The notes under the pieces were generated by a model. That model was not told where the DNA came from, did no database searches, and saw nothing but the letters and a program-made list of their open reading frames with translations. A stretch of DNA of 53,017 nucleotides from an uncultured Lachnospiraceae bacterium (GTDB lineage: Bacteria; Bacillota; Clostridia; Lachnospirales; Lachnospiraceae): contig CAJUFQ010000027.1 in NCBI GenBank assembly GCA_910585625.1, forward strand, positions 1 through 53,017, given 5' to 3'. Position 1 is the stretch's first letter. The number at the start of each line of letters is the position of its first letter. Made by a program: the position numbers and the translations under genes. Shown one piece after another: positions 23,873 to 32,274 of this stretch.

Positions 23873-24769
23873 TCAGCGTCTTGCGTATTCCGCCAGGCAT
23901 CGCGGGCCTTCCAGCACTTCCCTTCCAACATAGAGTATGTTATCTTCCCGAACCTCAACGCTCCATCTGACCAGGGAAATTTCTCCGCATTCCAGCTCCA
24001 ATGCCGTAATACAGCGGGGATGCACACAACTTCCATCATTGAAATAATGCCCCTCCCCAGGCTGGGGAAAGGAGGGCCTGTGCGTGTGCCCGGCAACTAA
24101 AATCTGCCCATGTCTGTCTGCCCATGCTGACAGCCTCCGCTCTGTCTTTTCTTTCCTGCGGTAGTTTTTCGCCGCGCTCGTAGGGTCATTGCATCCGGCA
24201 AGCTCCAGCGGACGCCAGAGGTAACGAACCAGAAGCCTGGTCAGCTTCCACAGGATATCGTTCCATAAATCCCCCTGATGTCCATGTACCAAAAGCAGCT
24301 CTGTCCCGCTGGACGCCTCCTGCAGCCGGATTGCCTCATGTACCTCCATATTCGGGAACATATCTTCCAGCTGCCCTTTTACCTGGCAGTCAGACGCATG
24401 GCAATGGGATCTGAAATACTTCTGGCATGCTTTCTTGCGGTCATGATTCCCATAAATCATATGGAAGCGTCCTCTTTTGTAAAATTCTCCCATGACCCGG
24501 AACTGATCGTCATGAGTCCGCAGGATTTCCTTTAAGTTACGGTTTTCCCAAAGTTCATCCCCATCCCCCAGCTCAATATAGGTGAAATTCTTCCGGTAAT
24601 AATACTGCAGGGCTGCAAAGAACAGATTCTGGTTCGGCTGGAAATTGTCACCCCAGTTGCCGATGCCTCGGTGGCAATCGCTCATCAGCACAATCCTGCT
24701 CCCACGGCTGATGGGAAGGCAGAGGGCATTCTCATAAGCCCTATTTAGTCTTTTTTCTGTCAGATCCAT
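23873..24769 (-). CDS. Calcineurin-like metallophosphoesterase
   Basis: A 298-residue cytoplasmic metallophosphoesterase. All metal-ligand motifs are present: DCH at 31-33, GDGDE at 68-72, GNHD at 107-110, HGH at 162-164 and GHTH at 227-230. It may hydrolyse phosphodiesters or phosphomonoesters (UDP-sugar, nucleotide or phosphoprotein); the substrate is unknown. The start overlaps the end of the DUF4474 gene by 29 bases, so the two form an operon with a terminator at 23741-23790. Confidence 0.85.
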   Translation of the reverse strand: MDLTEKRLNRAYENALCLPISRGSRIVLMSDCHRGIGNWGDNFQPNQNLFFAALQYYYRKNFTYIELGDGDELWENRNLKEILRTHDDQFRVMGEFYKRGRFHMIYGNHDRKKACQKYFRSHCHASDCQVKGQLEDMFPNMEVHEAIRLQEASSGTELLLVHGHQGDLWNDILWKLTRLLVRYLWRPLELAGCNDPTSAAKNYRRKEKTERRLSAWADRHGQILVAGHTHRPSFPQPGEGHYFNDGSCVHPRCITALELECGEISLVRWSVEVREDNILYVGREVLEGPRCLAEYARR

Positions 24770-25676
24770 GTTTTTTCTTCCCCCAGGCTATTCTTCCTGT
24801 TTTCATAATTATGCCAAAAATCCTGGGGTATGCCTGCATGAGATAGTCCAGTTTGTCAATCGTCCTGATGAAGTCTTTCGTAACCCGCTGGTAAATCCTG
24901 CAGTTATGACGGTTCTGCCACTGAATCCATCTGCCGAATATCCTGCCGTATTTCGATGGCTGCCTGGTCTTCGGCTGATACAGCCGGAAACACACCCGCT
25001 TGTACCACAGTCGGAAATCTTCTGGCTGGTATCCGGCATAATAGCAGCCCTCCAGGAACGATTCCATCATCTCAAAATCCGGGAAGTTAATAGACACTTC
25101 CAGCATCAGCTCTCCCGGCCAGGAGAATTCCCCCAGCGCGAACCCGGTAAGCCACCAATGCCTTCTGTCCCGCTGGAACAGCCGCTTTCCGTTTTTATAC
25201 AAAATCATGCTGATGGGAAGCTCTTCCTCGTCCGAAACACATTCATAAAATACATCTTCCGGATCTTTGCCATCGTCCCGCTCCTTTTCCACATAGATTC
25301 CGACTTCCGCCCCGGTGGTAATCCCATACTGCCCTTTCCACAATTCAATCATCCATCTTCTGTCCCCATATTCAAAATAAATCGGCTCGCTGTGGATTAC
25401 CATATTCATGACCGGAGCCATCTCATCGTATACCTTCCCATAGCCAAACTGCCTCTGCCACGCATCTTTGAGGGAATAGACGATATCCCTGCGCAGATCG
25501 TAAGCAAATCCGAAAGGCTCTAATGCATGGTTGATGTCGTGCAGCTTCTCTTTGTCGCTGCGTCGCCTGACCCGGCATTTCGCCCGCCTGCAGCGTCGTG
25601 CCCTGAGACAGCAGAAAATAAACAGCAGCAGGAAGATTGCCGCCAGCACACCGAAAACAATCCAATTAATATGCAA
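24741..25676 (-). CDS. DUF4474 domain-containing membrane-anchored protein
   Basis: A protein of about 311 residues with one N-terminal membrane segment (WIVFGVLAAIFLLLFIFCCL), a basic stretch, then the DUF4474 domain (ALEPFGFAYDLRRDIVYS, ELWKGQYGITTGAEVGIYV, WWLTGFALGEFS). The function of DUF4474 is unknown. The likely start is TTG 25676, four bases after GGAG; the frame continues upstream to 25721 with no ribosome site. It is translationally coupled to the metallophosphoesterase, suggesting a shared membrane-associated job. Confidence 0.75.
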   Translation of the reverse strand: MHINWIVFGVLAAIFLLLFIFCCLRARRCRRAKCRVRRRSDKEKLHDINHALEPFGFAYDLRRDIVYSLKDAWQRQFGYGKVYDEMAPVMNMVIHSEPIYFEYGDRRWMIELWKGQYGITTGAEVGIYVEKERDDGKDPEDVFYECVSDEEELPISMILYKNGKRLFQRDRRHWWLTGFALGEFSWPGELMLEVSINFPDFEMMESFLEGCYYAGYQPEDFRLWYKRVCFRLYQPKTRQPSKYGRIFGRWIQWQNRHNCRIYQRVTKDFIRTIDKLDYLMQAYPRIFGIIMKTGRIAWGKKKHGSDRKKTK

Positions 25677-25788
25677 AACTCTCCAACCCCTTTCTGAAAA
25701 TTTATAGATGCCGCTGCCCAAGCCCTCACGTCATGAGGACCTGAACAGTTACTATAATATATTCAGAAAGGTCTGGAGAGTTCTGGTA

Positions 25789-28167
25789 TCAGCCTCCGAA
25801 CAGATCGTTGGCGTACCGCACGGAACCCATGGCATCTTTGGAATAGAAATCTGCGCCAATCATATCGGCATACGTCTGGGTCAGCACCGCGCCGCCCACC
25901 ATCACCTTGCAAGCCGGCAGCTCCTGCTTCAACAATTTTATCGTAGCTTCCATATTAGCCACAGTGGTCGTCATCAGGGCGCTTAAGCCCACCAGCTTCA
26001 CCTGGTTATCCCTCGCCGCTTGAACCACAAGTTCCGGCGAAACGTCTTTCCCCAGGTCTATGACATGGAATCCGTAATTTTCCAGAAGCACTTTGACAAT
26101 GTTCTTGCCAATATCGTGGATATCCCCCTTGACCGTGGCAATCACAATCGTCCCCTTTGAGGCAGACTCATCCCCCTCTGCCTTCAGATACTCCTTAATC
26201 GCGTCAAACCCGGCCTTAGCGGCGTCTGCGCTCATCAATAGCTGTGGCAGGAACACCGTCTTTTTCTCAAAGCCCTGCCCTACCTTGTCCAGAGCCGGAA
26301 TCAGTTCCCCATCAATGACTTCCAGCGGCTTTTTCACCGCAAGCTCTTTTTTCGCGGCCTGATAAGCACTCTCTGAGAGTCCCCGCACTACCGCGTCAAA
26401 AAGGCTGATTTCCCCCGACTTTGCCGCCTTCGGCTGCCCGTCCTGCCCGGAATAACGCGCGATATAGTCTGCACACTGGCAGTCGCTGCCGTTTAAGGCA
26501 CAGTAAGCATGGTACGCAGCCATCATCGCCTCACTGTTGGGGTTTATGATGCCCGCGCTCAGTCCTTTCGACAGCGCAACTGTGAAAAACGCGGTATTGA
26601 CCAGTTCCCTCTGAGGCAGTCCAAAAGAAATATTGGATACGCCCAGCGTCGTATGCACGCCAAGAACATGGCGCACATGGTGCAGCGCGTCCAGAGTAAT
26701 CGCTGCATTTTCCTGGCCGGTGCTAATCGTCATGGTCAGGGTATCAATCAGCAGATTTTTTTTGCCAATCCCATACTTCGCCGCCTCCGCGATAATTTTC
26801 TCTGCTATCTCTATCCGTCCCTTGGCCATCTGTGGTATCCCATTTTCATCAAGCGTCAGGCAGACTATCATACCGCCATATTTCGCCGCCAGGGGAAATA
26901 CTGCGTCCATCGACTCCTGCTTGCCATTGACGGAATTCAAAAGCGGCTTTCCATTATAAAGGCGCATCGCTGTCTCCATCGCTACCGGATCCGAAGTATC
27001 AATCTGCAGCGGCAGATCCGTGATTCCCTGCAGTCCGGTGATGACTTCGCGCATCATCTTTACTTCGTCAATTTCGGGAAGCCCCACATTCACGTCCAGG
27101 ATATGCGCCCCTTTATCCTGCTGTGCCAGCGCTTCCTTAAAAATATATTCCAGGTCATTTTCCCGCAAAGCCTGTTTGAACCTTGATTTCCCAGTAGGGT
27201 TAATCCGCTCGCCGATAACCTTCGGGCATTCATCCAACCCCACGGCATGGGTATAGGAGGAGACCACGGAACGCTGCTTGTCTGTGAGCGTCATGGCGGG
27301 AATTTCCCGGCAGGCTTCCACTAATGCCCGGATATGTGCTGGCGTCGTGCCGCAGCAGCCGCCCATCAGTGAGACTCCTTCCAAGGCAATTTCTTTCATG
27401 ATGCCGGAAAATTCCTCCGGCCCTACATGAAAAGAAGTCTTGCCATCCACAACTACCGGAAGGCCGGCATTTGGATTCAGGACAATCGGCAGCGATGATA
27501 CTTCCCTAAGACGCGGCAGGAATTTGCACATCACATCCGGGCCAAAGCCACAGTTCAGTCCCAGGGCGTCTACCCGGAGACCTTCCAGCATGGCGACTGC
27601 CGCCTCCATGTCTGCCCCGGTCAGGAGCTTGCCATCCTCGTCAAATACCATTGTTACCACAACCGGCAAATCTGTATTCTCCTTCGCTGCCAAGACTGCA
27701 GCCTTGATCTCATAAGTATCGTTCATCGTCTCAATCAGGCATAAATCTGCGCCTGCCTCCTGACCGGCAATGCACATGGGCCGGAAAGCCTCATAAGCTT
27801 CCTCAAAAGGCAGATCCCCCAACGGCTCCAGCAGCTTCCCAAGAGAGCCGATGTCAAGCGCAACATACGCTTTCCTGCCTGACGCTTCGATTGCGCGCCT
27901 GGCAATGCAAACGCCCTTTTGGGTCAGTTCTTCACACGTATAGCCTGTCCCTTTCATTTTAAAAGGATTGACACCGAAGGTATTTGCCTTGACAATGTCG
28001 CAGCCCGCGTCCAGATACTGCTTATGGATATCGTAAATCTGCTCCTCTTTCGTCACGTTCCAGATTTCAGGCAGCTCCCCGGATTGCAGTCCCTGCGCCT
28101 GCAGCATGGTGCCCATGGCGCCGTCAAAAAATAACAGTTTCTTTCCCAACTCCTCTTTAAAACTCAT
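25789..28167 (-). CDS. metH: Cobalamin-dependent methionine synthase lacking the reactivation domain
   Basis: A 792-residue enzyme transferring a methyl group from methyl-tetrahydrofolate to homocysteine via B12. Modules in order: homocysteine-binding barrel with zinc ligands in GLNCGFGP and GGCCGTTPAHI; pterin-binding barrel (VIGERINPTGKSRFKQAL, then DVNVGLPEID); B12 cap; and B12-binding Rossmann domain with DIHDIGKNIV (the His ligates cobalt). The AdoMet reactivation domain of E. coli MetH is absent and is encoded by the preceding gene. The start is ATG 28167 behind GGGAGGAG, overlapping that gene by 11 bases. It is the last gene of a metF - activation - metH operon. Confidence 0.92.
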   Translation of the reverse strand: MSFKEELGKKLLFFDGAMGTMLQAQGLQSGELPEIWNVTKEEQIYDIHKQYLDAGCDIVKANTFGVNPFKMKGTGYTCEELTQKGVCIARRAIEASGRKAYVALDIGSLGKLLEPLGDLPFEEAYEAFRPMCIAGQEAGADLCLIETMNDTYEIKAAVLAAKENTDLPVVVTMVFDEDGKLLTGADMEAAVAMLEGLRVDALGLNCGFGPDVMCKFLPRLREVSSLPIVLNPNAGLPVVVDGKTSFHVGPEEFSGIMKEIALEGVSLMGGCCGTTPAHIRALVEACREIPAMTLTDKQRSVVSSYTHAVGLDECPKVIGERINPTGKSRFKQALRENDLEYIFKEALAQQDKGAHILDVNVGLPEIDEVKMMREVITGLQGITDLPLQIDTSDPVAMETAMRLYNGKPLLNSVNGKQESMDAVFPLAAKYGGMIVCLTLDENGIPQMAKGRIEIAEKIIAEAAKYGIGKKNLLIDTLTMTISTGQENAAITLDALHHVRHVLGVHTTLGVSNISFGLPQRELVNTAFFTVALSKGLSAGIINPNSEAMMAAYHAYCALNGSDCQCADYIARYSGQDGQPKAAKSGEISLFDAVVRGLSESAYQAAKKELAVKKPLEVIDGELIPALDKVGQGFEKKTVFLPQLLMSADAAKAGFDAIKEYLKAEGDESASKGTIVIATVKGDIHDIGKNIVKVLLENYGFHVIDLGKDVSPELVVQAARDNQVKLVGLSALMTTTVANMEATIKLLKQELPACKVMVGGAVLTQTYADMIGADFYSKDAMGSVRYANDLFGG

Positions 28168-28834
28168 CTCGTTCTCCTCCCGCTGATGTATTTTGGGTGC
28201 GGAATTCACAGTCTGTCTTATCGCACAGGCTGCATCTTTCCATATGGCAGGATTCCCGTTCCTTCGTGGTAAGTCCGATAACTGCCGTTACGGATTTCGA
28301 GGGCATCATCAGATTTCCCTCTGTCAGCATAACCCCAATCCGCTTGCTGCATTCCAGCATCTGGAAAATGTCTCTCTGGTATTCCAACGAAAAATCCCCA
28401 TAGCCAGGACTGAACCTCGGTCGCAGATAAAGCCCGCGCCCTCCGGCTTCTTCCCGTATTGCCGCTTCCACCTCATCCACATAGCTTTCAATGCAGGCTG
28501 CGCCTGCAGCCTGCACCACGGCAGCTTTCGCCATGTTAGACACAGAATATTTTTTAATCATGAAATCCGCCGCCCGCCCGATGGTCGCTGCCAGCAGCAC
28601 CGCGCGTTCACACCCCCGGAGATTCACCGCAAGATTCCTGCTCTCAACTTCCAGGCTCCCCAACTTCACATGGCTTTCTGACACTTCACAATCATATTCC
28701 TGGTAAATGCTTTTCGGTATGCTCTTCTGCTCCAGCTCCGCTGCAGCTTCTTCAATCATCTGTAAAGCCTGCTCTTCTATTTCCTGCCCGCGGTATCCTA
28801 AATACCGCAACGTTTCTTTCCTGTCTGCTCTCAT
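28157..28834 (-). CDS. Separate methionine synthase reactivation-domain protein
   Basis: A 225-residue protein equivalent to the C-terminal AdoMet-binding activation module of MetH. It shows RPRFSPGYGDFSLEYQ, the AdoMet-binding RxRxxPGYGD signature, and ends with a Cys cluster (CHMERCSLCDKTDCEF). It should reductively methylate inactive cob(II)alamin on MetH using AdoMet. The start is ATG 28834 behind AAAGGGA; upstream codons overlap metF and are unlikely. It sits between metF (16-base gap) and metH (11-base overlap), which fits the role. Stand-alone versions are known in Thermotoga and Firmicutes. Confidence 0.85.
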   Translation of the reverse strand: MRADRKETLRYLGYRGQEIEEQALQMIEEAAAELEQKSIPKSIYQEYDCEVSESHVKLGSLEVESRNLAVNLRGCERAVLLAATIGRAADFMIKKYSVSNMAKAAVVQAAGAACIESYVDEVEAAIREEAGGRGLYLRPRFSPGYGDFSLEYQRDIFQMLECSKRIGVMLTEGNLMMPSKSVTAVIGLTTKERESCHMERCSLCDKTDCEFRTQNTSAGGERDEF

Positions 28835-28850
28835 AATCCCTTTCTTCGCC

Positions 28851-29726
28851 CTACTCCGCATGATATATTTCTGAAAGGTTCGCAAAAATAGCCCCTGCCA
28901 CATCCGGCTTATTCATCGTGTAAATATGTACATGGGAAACGCCGTTGGCTATCAAATCGATAATCTGATCTGTGGCATAGGCAATGCCCGCCTGCTTCAA
29001 AGCAGCCGGATTGTCTGCAAACCGCTCCACCATCGCCCGGAAACGCCTGGGCAGGATGCTCCCTCCTGACAGAGACCCGATACGTTCCATCTGGCTGGCG
29101 TTCGTAATCGGCATAATCCCTGCAATCACTGGTACTTCGATGTTTTTCTTTAATGCCCGGTATAAGAAATTATAAAGGATGTCATTATCAAAAAACATCT
29201 GGGTAGTGAGAAATTCACACCCTGCTTCTACCTTACGCTTAAGATTATCAATATCTTTCTCAATCGATTCCGCTTCAGGATGCCCCTCAGGATAGCACGC
29301 CCCGCCGATACAGAAATCCCCGAAAGATTTAATCTCCTCTATCAGCTCACTGGCATGGTGGTACTGGTTTGGCAACGGAAAATCCGCATTTTCGGGGATA
29401 TCCCCCCGCAGCGCAAGGATGTTCTCTATGTTTTTTTCTTTCAGCTGACCCAGCACTTCCTGGATTTTGTCCCTCCCGGAAGATGCACAGGTCAGATGCG
29501 CCAGCGCAGTCACGCCGTTTACGTTCTGCACTTCATTTGCAATATCCACCGTATGCTCACTGATGCCGCCAGTCGCCCCATAAGTCACGCTGACATATGC
29601 CGGCTTTATCTTAGCAATTTCCCGTACAACTTCATGCGCCTTTGCCAGTCCGGAACCTTTTTTCGGCGGGAACAGCTCACAGCTTATCGTCACTTCTTTC
29701 CGTTTCAGTAATTCAGATATTTTCAT
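28851..29726 (-). CDS. metF: Methylenetetrahydrofolate reductase
   Basis: A 291-residue MetF that reduces 5,10-methylene-THF to 5-methyl-THF, the methyl donor for MetH. Family blocks are ISCELFPPKKG, AYVSVTYGATGG, ALRGDIP, GGACYPEGHPE, FLTTQMFFDN and PVIAGIMPITN. The start is ATG 29726 preceded by CGGAGGAAAAC; the 14 codons further upstream lack a ribosome site. It is the first gene of the methionine operon. I saw no SAM riboswitch or T-box in the 222 bases upstream, so regulation is unclear. Confidence 0.93.
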   Translation of the reverse strand: MKISELLKRKEVTISCELFPPKKGSGLAKAHEVVREIAKIKPAYVSVTYGATGGISEHTVDIANEVQNVNGVTALAHLTCASSGRDKIQEVLGQLKEKNIENILALRGDIPENADFPLPNQYHHASELIEEIKSFGDFCIGGACYPEGHPEAESIEKDIDNLKRKVEAGCEFLTTQMFFDNDILYNFLYRALKKNIEVPVIAGIMPITNASQMERIGSLSGGSILPRRFRAMVERFADNPAALKQAGIAYATDQIIDLIANGVSHVHIYTMNKPDVAGAIFANLSEIYHAE

Positions 29727-29948
29727 GTTTTCCTCCGTTCTGCACGTTTTCTGGCACAAGCAGATCAATACATTCTAAAACTACAAAATTTTTCTTACAG
29801 TAAAATACACATTTGTAATTGTACTCCTGTTGTGAGATTTTTACAAGAAGAAAGAATTGTATATATTTTAGGAAACCACAGATACTAAAGAATGGATTGC
29901 CAGATGCGTACTGCATCTTATTCCAAAATCCAAGAAAAGAGGTATCAC

Positions 29949-30197
29949 ATGAACAGCGAAGACAGAAAAAAAGACACCCATCCGGCGCCTGACCATACCA
30001 GCAGTTATGATTATCTGAAAGCAAGTTCTGTCATGGACTGTACCGGAGCTGTCCCCAGGCCTCCGCAGGACAGCGCGGAGCTTGACTCCTACCTGGACGT
30101 GTACAATTTCCTTCCCCAGTGTGCTTATGCCAAGCCCGGCCCGGTGGAAATTGACATGCTGCAGAATAAGAAATCAGAGCAGAACTATAGCAAATAG
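29949..30197 (+). CDS. Small hypothetical protein of 82 residues
   Basis: A short, soluble, Pro/Ser/Asp-rich protein (SSYDYLKASSVMDCTGAVPR, then LDSYLDVYNFLPQ). It begins at ATG 29949 after AAGAGG. I do not recognise the family. The tidy ribosome site, the codon composition and a terminator at 30280-30324 support a real gene. The two Cys residues and absence of a membrane or signal segment suggest a small cytosolic protein. It diverges from metF and converges on the DUF6033 gene. Confidence 0.55.
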   Translation: MNSEDRKKDTHPAPDHTSSYDYLKASSVMDCTGAVPRPPQDSAELDSYLDVYNFLPQCAYAKPGPVEIDMLQNKKSEQNYSK

Positions 30198-30279
30198 GCA
30201 ACTGCTGATTCAAAACGCAAAGAACGAACAACCAGCGTGGTCGTTCTAGCGCGACAAATATTTCCTATAGGACACAAAA

Positions 30280-30324
30280 GGGATGCCAAAGGCCGGTTCC
30301 TGACACGGCAGCCTTCGGCATCCC
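30280..30324. terminator. Bidirectional terminator between the 82-aa gene and DUF6033
   Basis: GGGATGCC and GGCATCCC arms, with an inner GGC/GCC pair, are followed on the plus strand by TATCTGTTTTTA. It lies between convergent genes. A weaker hairpin (AGAACGA/TCGTTCT) lies just before it. Confidence 0.75.
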
Positions 30325-30340
30325 TATCTGTTTTTATATG

Positions 30341-31069
30341 TTATATCGTATAATCGAACTGCTGGCCTACATATGTCTCTGCCTGCGACTGTATCATATC
30401 GCTGCGTCCCATGGCCATGGTCTCATTAATCTTCTGCAGAAGCTCATCCCAGGAAGAAGCTTCCACTGTCACCAAATCATCATGGTCCCTATACTTTTCT
30501 TGTACTTTGTCCTGTTTCTCTTTCCGCTCGGCTTTCTTCTCAGCTGCTTTCTTGTCTGCTATCTTCTGATCGTGCTTCTGCTGGATGCGGTCTCTCTGCG
30601 CTGACAGGGACTTGTCGACTACCGCAAAGAAAGATGCATTGCCATAATCGTCAAACTTCATCCCAAACGCCTTCACGCTGTCCGCATTGCTGCCAAGGCT
30701 CTCCTTCATCTGTGCGAACTGCCCGGTTGCTTTGTCCAGGATTCCTTCATATTTCTTGCGGTATGACTCATCCTCCGCCATTTTCTCAATTTTGTCTTCA
30801 TCAATGAGGACAATCAGGCTCTTGTTGCTGCCGTACTTGGCCGCATTTGCCTCCGCCTGCTCTTTCTGGTCTGCACTGACAAGGATGAAGTCCATGTTCG
30901 CATATTTCTTTTTGAGTTTCTCGTAATATTTCTGCGCCTTTTCGCTTAACTGCGGGTCGCCAATCTGCTTGCCATATGTCTTGCTGGTTTTTGCCGCGGG
31001 CCTCGTCTTGTCATTGGCCGCTATCTGTGATGCATATGCATCTGCTATTCCATTAGTATTCATTTTCAT
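30341..31069 (-). CDS. DUF6033 family protein
   Basis: A 242-residue soluble protein matching the DUF6033 family: an N-terminal MNTNGIADAYASQIAAN-type start, LSEKAQKYYEKLKKKYANMDFILVS, YGSNKSLIVLIDEDKIEKMA, and a Lys/Glu-rich coiled coil (KIADKKAAEKKAERKEKQDKV). The function is unknown. The charged, cysteine-free composition and helix-rich tail resemble flagellar or secreted coiled-coil proteins, like the FlxA-like protein at 22891, but no secretion gene is nearby. The start ATG 31069 follows AAGGAGGAAATGAAA; the in-frame Met two codons later is an alternative. Confidence 0.7.
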   Translation of the reverse strand: MKMNTNGIADAYASQIAANDKTRPAAKTSKTYGKQIGDPQLSEKAQKYYEKLKKKYANMDFILVSADQKEQAEANAAKYGSNKSLIVLIDEDKIEKMAEDESYRKKYEGILDKATGQFAQMKESLGSNADSVKAFGMKFDDYGNASFFAVVDKSLSAQRDRIQQKHDQKIADKKAAEKKAERKEKQDKVQEKYRDHDDLVTVEASSWDELLQKINETMAMGRSDMIQSQAETYVGQQFDYTI

Positions 31070-31148
31070 TTCCTCCTTGAAATAAAATCATCCATCAATA
31101 TGTACTCCTAATTCTTATATCGGATGATTCCAGGAAACGGCAACCGCT

Positions 31149-31766
31149 TTAGCGGATAAAATTTGTCGGCGTCTTGATTTCCTGTTCCGGCAAGCCGTAA
31201 GCTTCCTTCCCCAACGCAATGCTCTTCATGAGGAAGACCATATTCCCTGCCAAGGTACGCATGGTCTGCAGCCCCTCTGCATCCTGAGCTGCCTCACCCG
31301 GGGTCTTACCATGGATGCTGTTCCAGTACTGGCTGGAAGCCACCGGCATCCCGCAGACGGTAAAATACTTGTTCAGCTCATCGAAAGTCGCCGACATGCC
31401 GCCTCTTCTTCCAGCAACGACGCTCGCCCCTACTTTCATACGCTTGTCAAAATGCGTGCTATAAAAAAGCCTGTCAAGAAATGCAATCAGCGTGGCATTA
31501 GCCGATGCAAAATAAACCGGGCTGCCAATAACCAGACCGTCGCACTCCTCAAATTTGGAGGCAGTCTTATTTACCAGGTCGTCAAATACGCATTTTCCTT
31601 TCTCCATGCACGTATAACAGGCGATGCAGCCCCGGATGTCCTGATTGCCTACCTGGAGAATTTCTGTCTGCACACCCTCTCTCGCAAAAACCTTTTCCAT
31701 CTCCTGCAGTGCTGTAAAAGTGTTGCCTTCCGCATGCGGGCTACCGTTAATCATCAATACTTTCAT
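31149..31766 (-). CDS. Flavodoxin-fold NAD(P)H-dependent reductase
   Basis: A 205-residue protein of the NADPH-dependent FMN reductase / iron-sulfur flavoprotein family. It starts with INGSPHAEGNT (phosphate-binding loop for FMN), has the GCIACYTCMEKGKC Cys cluster near residue 47, and continues with GLVIGSPVYFASANA. The Cys cluster may hold a 4Fe-4S centre or active-site thiols. It probably reduces quinones, nitro-compounds or another electron carrier. The ribosome site is AGAGAGG before ATG 31766. An unusually long upstream region with a large inverted repeat may control it. Confidence 0.8.
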   Translation of the reverse strand: MKVLMINGSPHAEGNTFTALQEMEKVFAREGVQTEILQVGNQDIRGCIACYTCMEKGKCVFDDLVNKTASKFEECDGLVIGSPVYFASANATLIAFLDRLFYSTHFDKRMKVGASVVAGRRGGMSATFDELNKYFTVCGMPVASSQYWNSIHGKTPGEAAQDAEGLQTMRTLAGNMVFLMKSIALGKEAYGLPEQEIKTPTNFIR

Positions 31767-31802
31767 ATTACTTACCTCTCTTTCTTCAAAAATATATGCT
31801 TA

Positions 31803-31928
31803 TTATGGTTGATTCTTTCCATGACTTATTGACTGCTGATAAGACTTCTCCATACCGACCATGTTCACGCCTCCCATAATGCACATGGACACCGCAGCAA
31901 CCGCTGCCGAACGATAAGTTTTGTGCAT
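31803..31928 (-). CDS. Possible 41-residue peptide upstream of the flavodoxin gene
   Basis: The frame begins MHKTYRSAAVAAVSMCIMGG and has a hydrophobic Ala/Val/Met core, then a polar tail. It ends 36 bases before the flavodoxin gene. A preceding frame (LLDGLTEERAWKQWMQS, then a stop) suggests this may be the remains of a longer decayed gene. The ribosome site is weak. Low confidence that it is translated. Confidence 0.25.
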   Translation of the reverse strand: MHKTYRSAAVAAVSMCIMGGVNMVGMEKSYQQSISHGKNQP

Positions 31929-32092
31929 ATCTTCAACTTTGCATCCATTGCTTCCACGCTCTTTCTTCTGTTAAACCATCAAGGAGGATACATACCTTCC
32001 CGTCCGGATATTTATGCATTTAAATTTTAGCACAGATTGGGAGGCAAGAAAAGTTTAAATCCCAAAAGAACTTCAAAATTTCTTGACATCAA

Positions 32093-32140
32093 TCTGAAGT
32101 CTACATGAAAGCATTTCGTAGTCTTCTCGTAGACTTCAGA
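32093..32140. promoter_or_regulatory. 12-bp perfect inverted repeat with helically phased copies
   Basis: TCTGAAGTCTAC (32093-32104) and GTAGACTTCAGA (32129-32140) are exact reverse complements 24 bases apart. Inside, CGTAGTCTTC (32117-32126) repeats CGTAGACTTC (32128-32137) at an 11-base step. Another GTAGACTT lies at 32179-32186. The spacing suggests an operator array for the flavodoxin promoter. Confidence 0.5.
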
Positions 32141-32219
32141 TAACCTTCAACACAATTTCAAATTTACGTGGACAAGTTGTAGACTTTAAACAAAATTTTA
32201 TTTATTGGGTACTATAAAA

Positions 32220-32249
32220 GAGGACTTTCAGATTTCTCCGAAAGCCCTC
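32220..32249 (-). terminator. Terminator of the NifU-like/GGGtGRT operon
   Basis: GAGGACTTTC and GAAAGCCCTC form a 10-bp stem with one mismatch, followed on the minus strand by TTTTATAG. Confidence 0.75.
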
Positions 32250-32274
32250 AAACCCTTAATCTTATAGAGTTTCC

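Larger units (their letters stand above)
31767..32274. other. 508-base intergenic region with possible small ORF and inverted repeat
   Basis: Between the flavodoxin gene and the GGGtGRT gene there is no long ORF. It holds a possible 41-codon minus-strand ORF (31803-31928), an A/T-rich stretch near 32000-32090, a large inverted repeat (32093-32140) with a further half site at 32179-32186, and the GGGtGRT terminator at 32220-32249. On the minus strand it is the upstream region of the flavodoxin gene. Confidence 0.6.

Noticed and set aside
26509..27186. 225-residue plus-strand frame opposite metH
   Set aside because: Antisense shadow of a conserved B12-dependent enzyme; no supporting start or family match.
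29727..29948. SAM riboswitch or T-box upstream of metF
   Set aside because: No conserved S-box helices, T-box sequence or terminator/antiterminator could be found.
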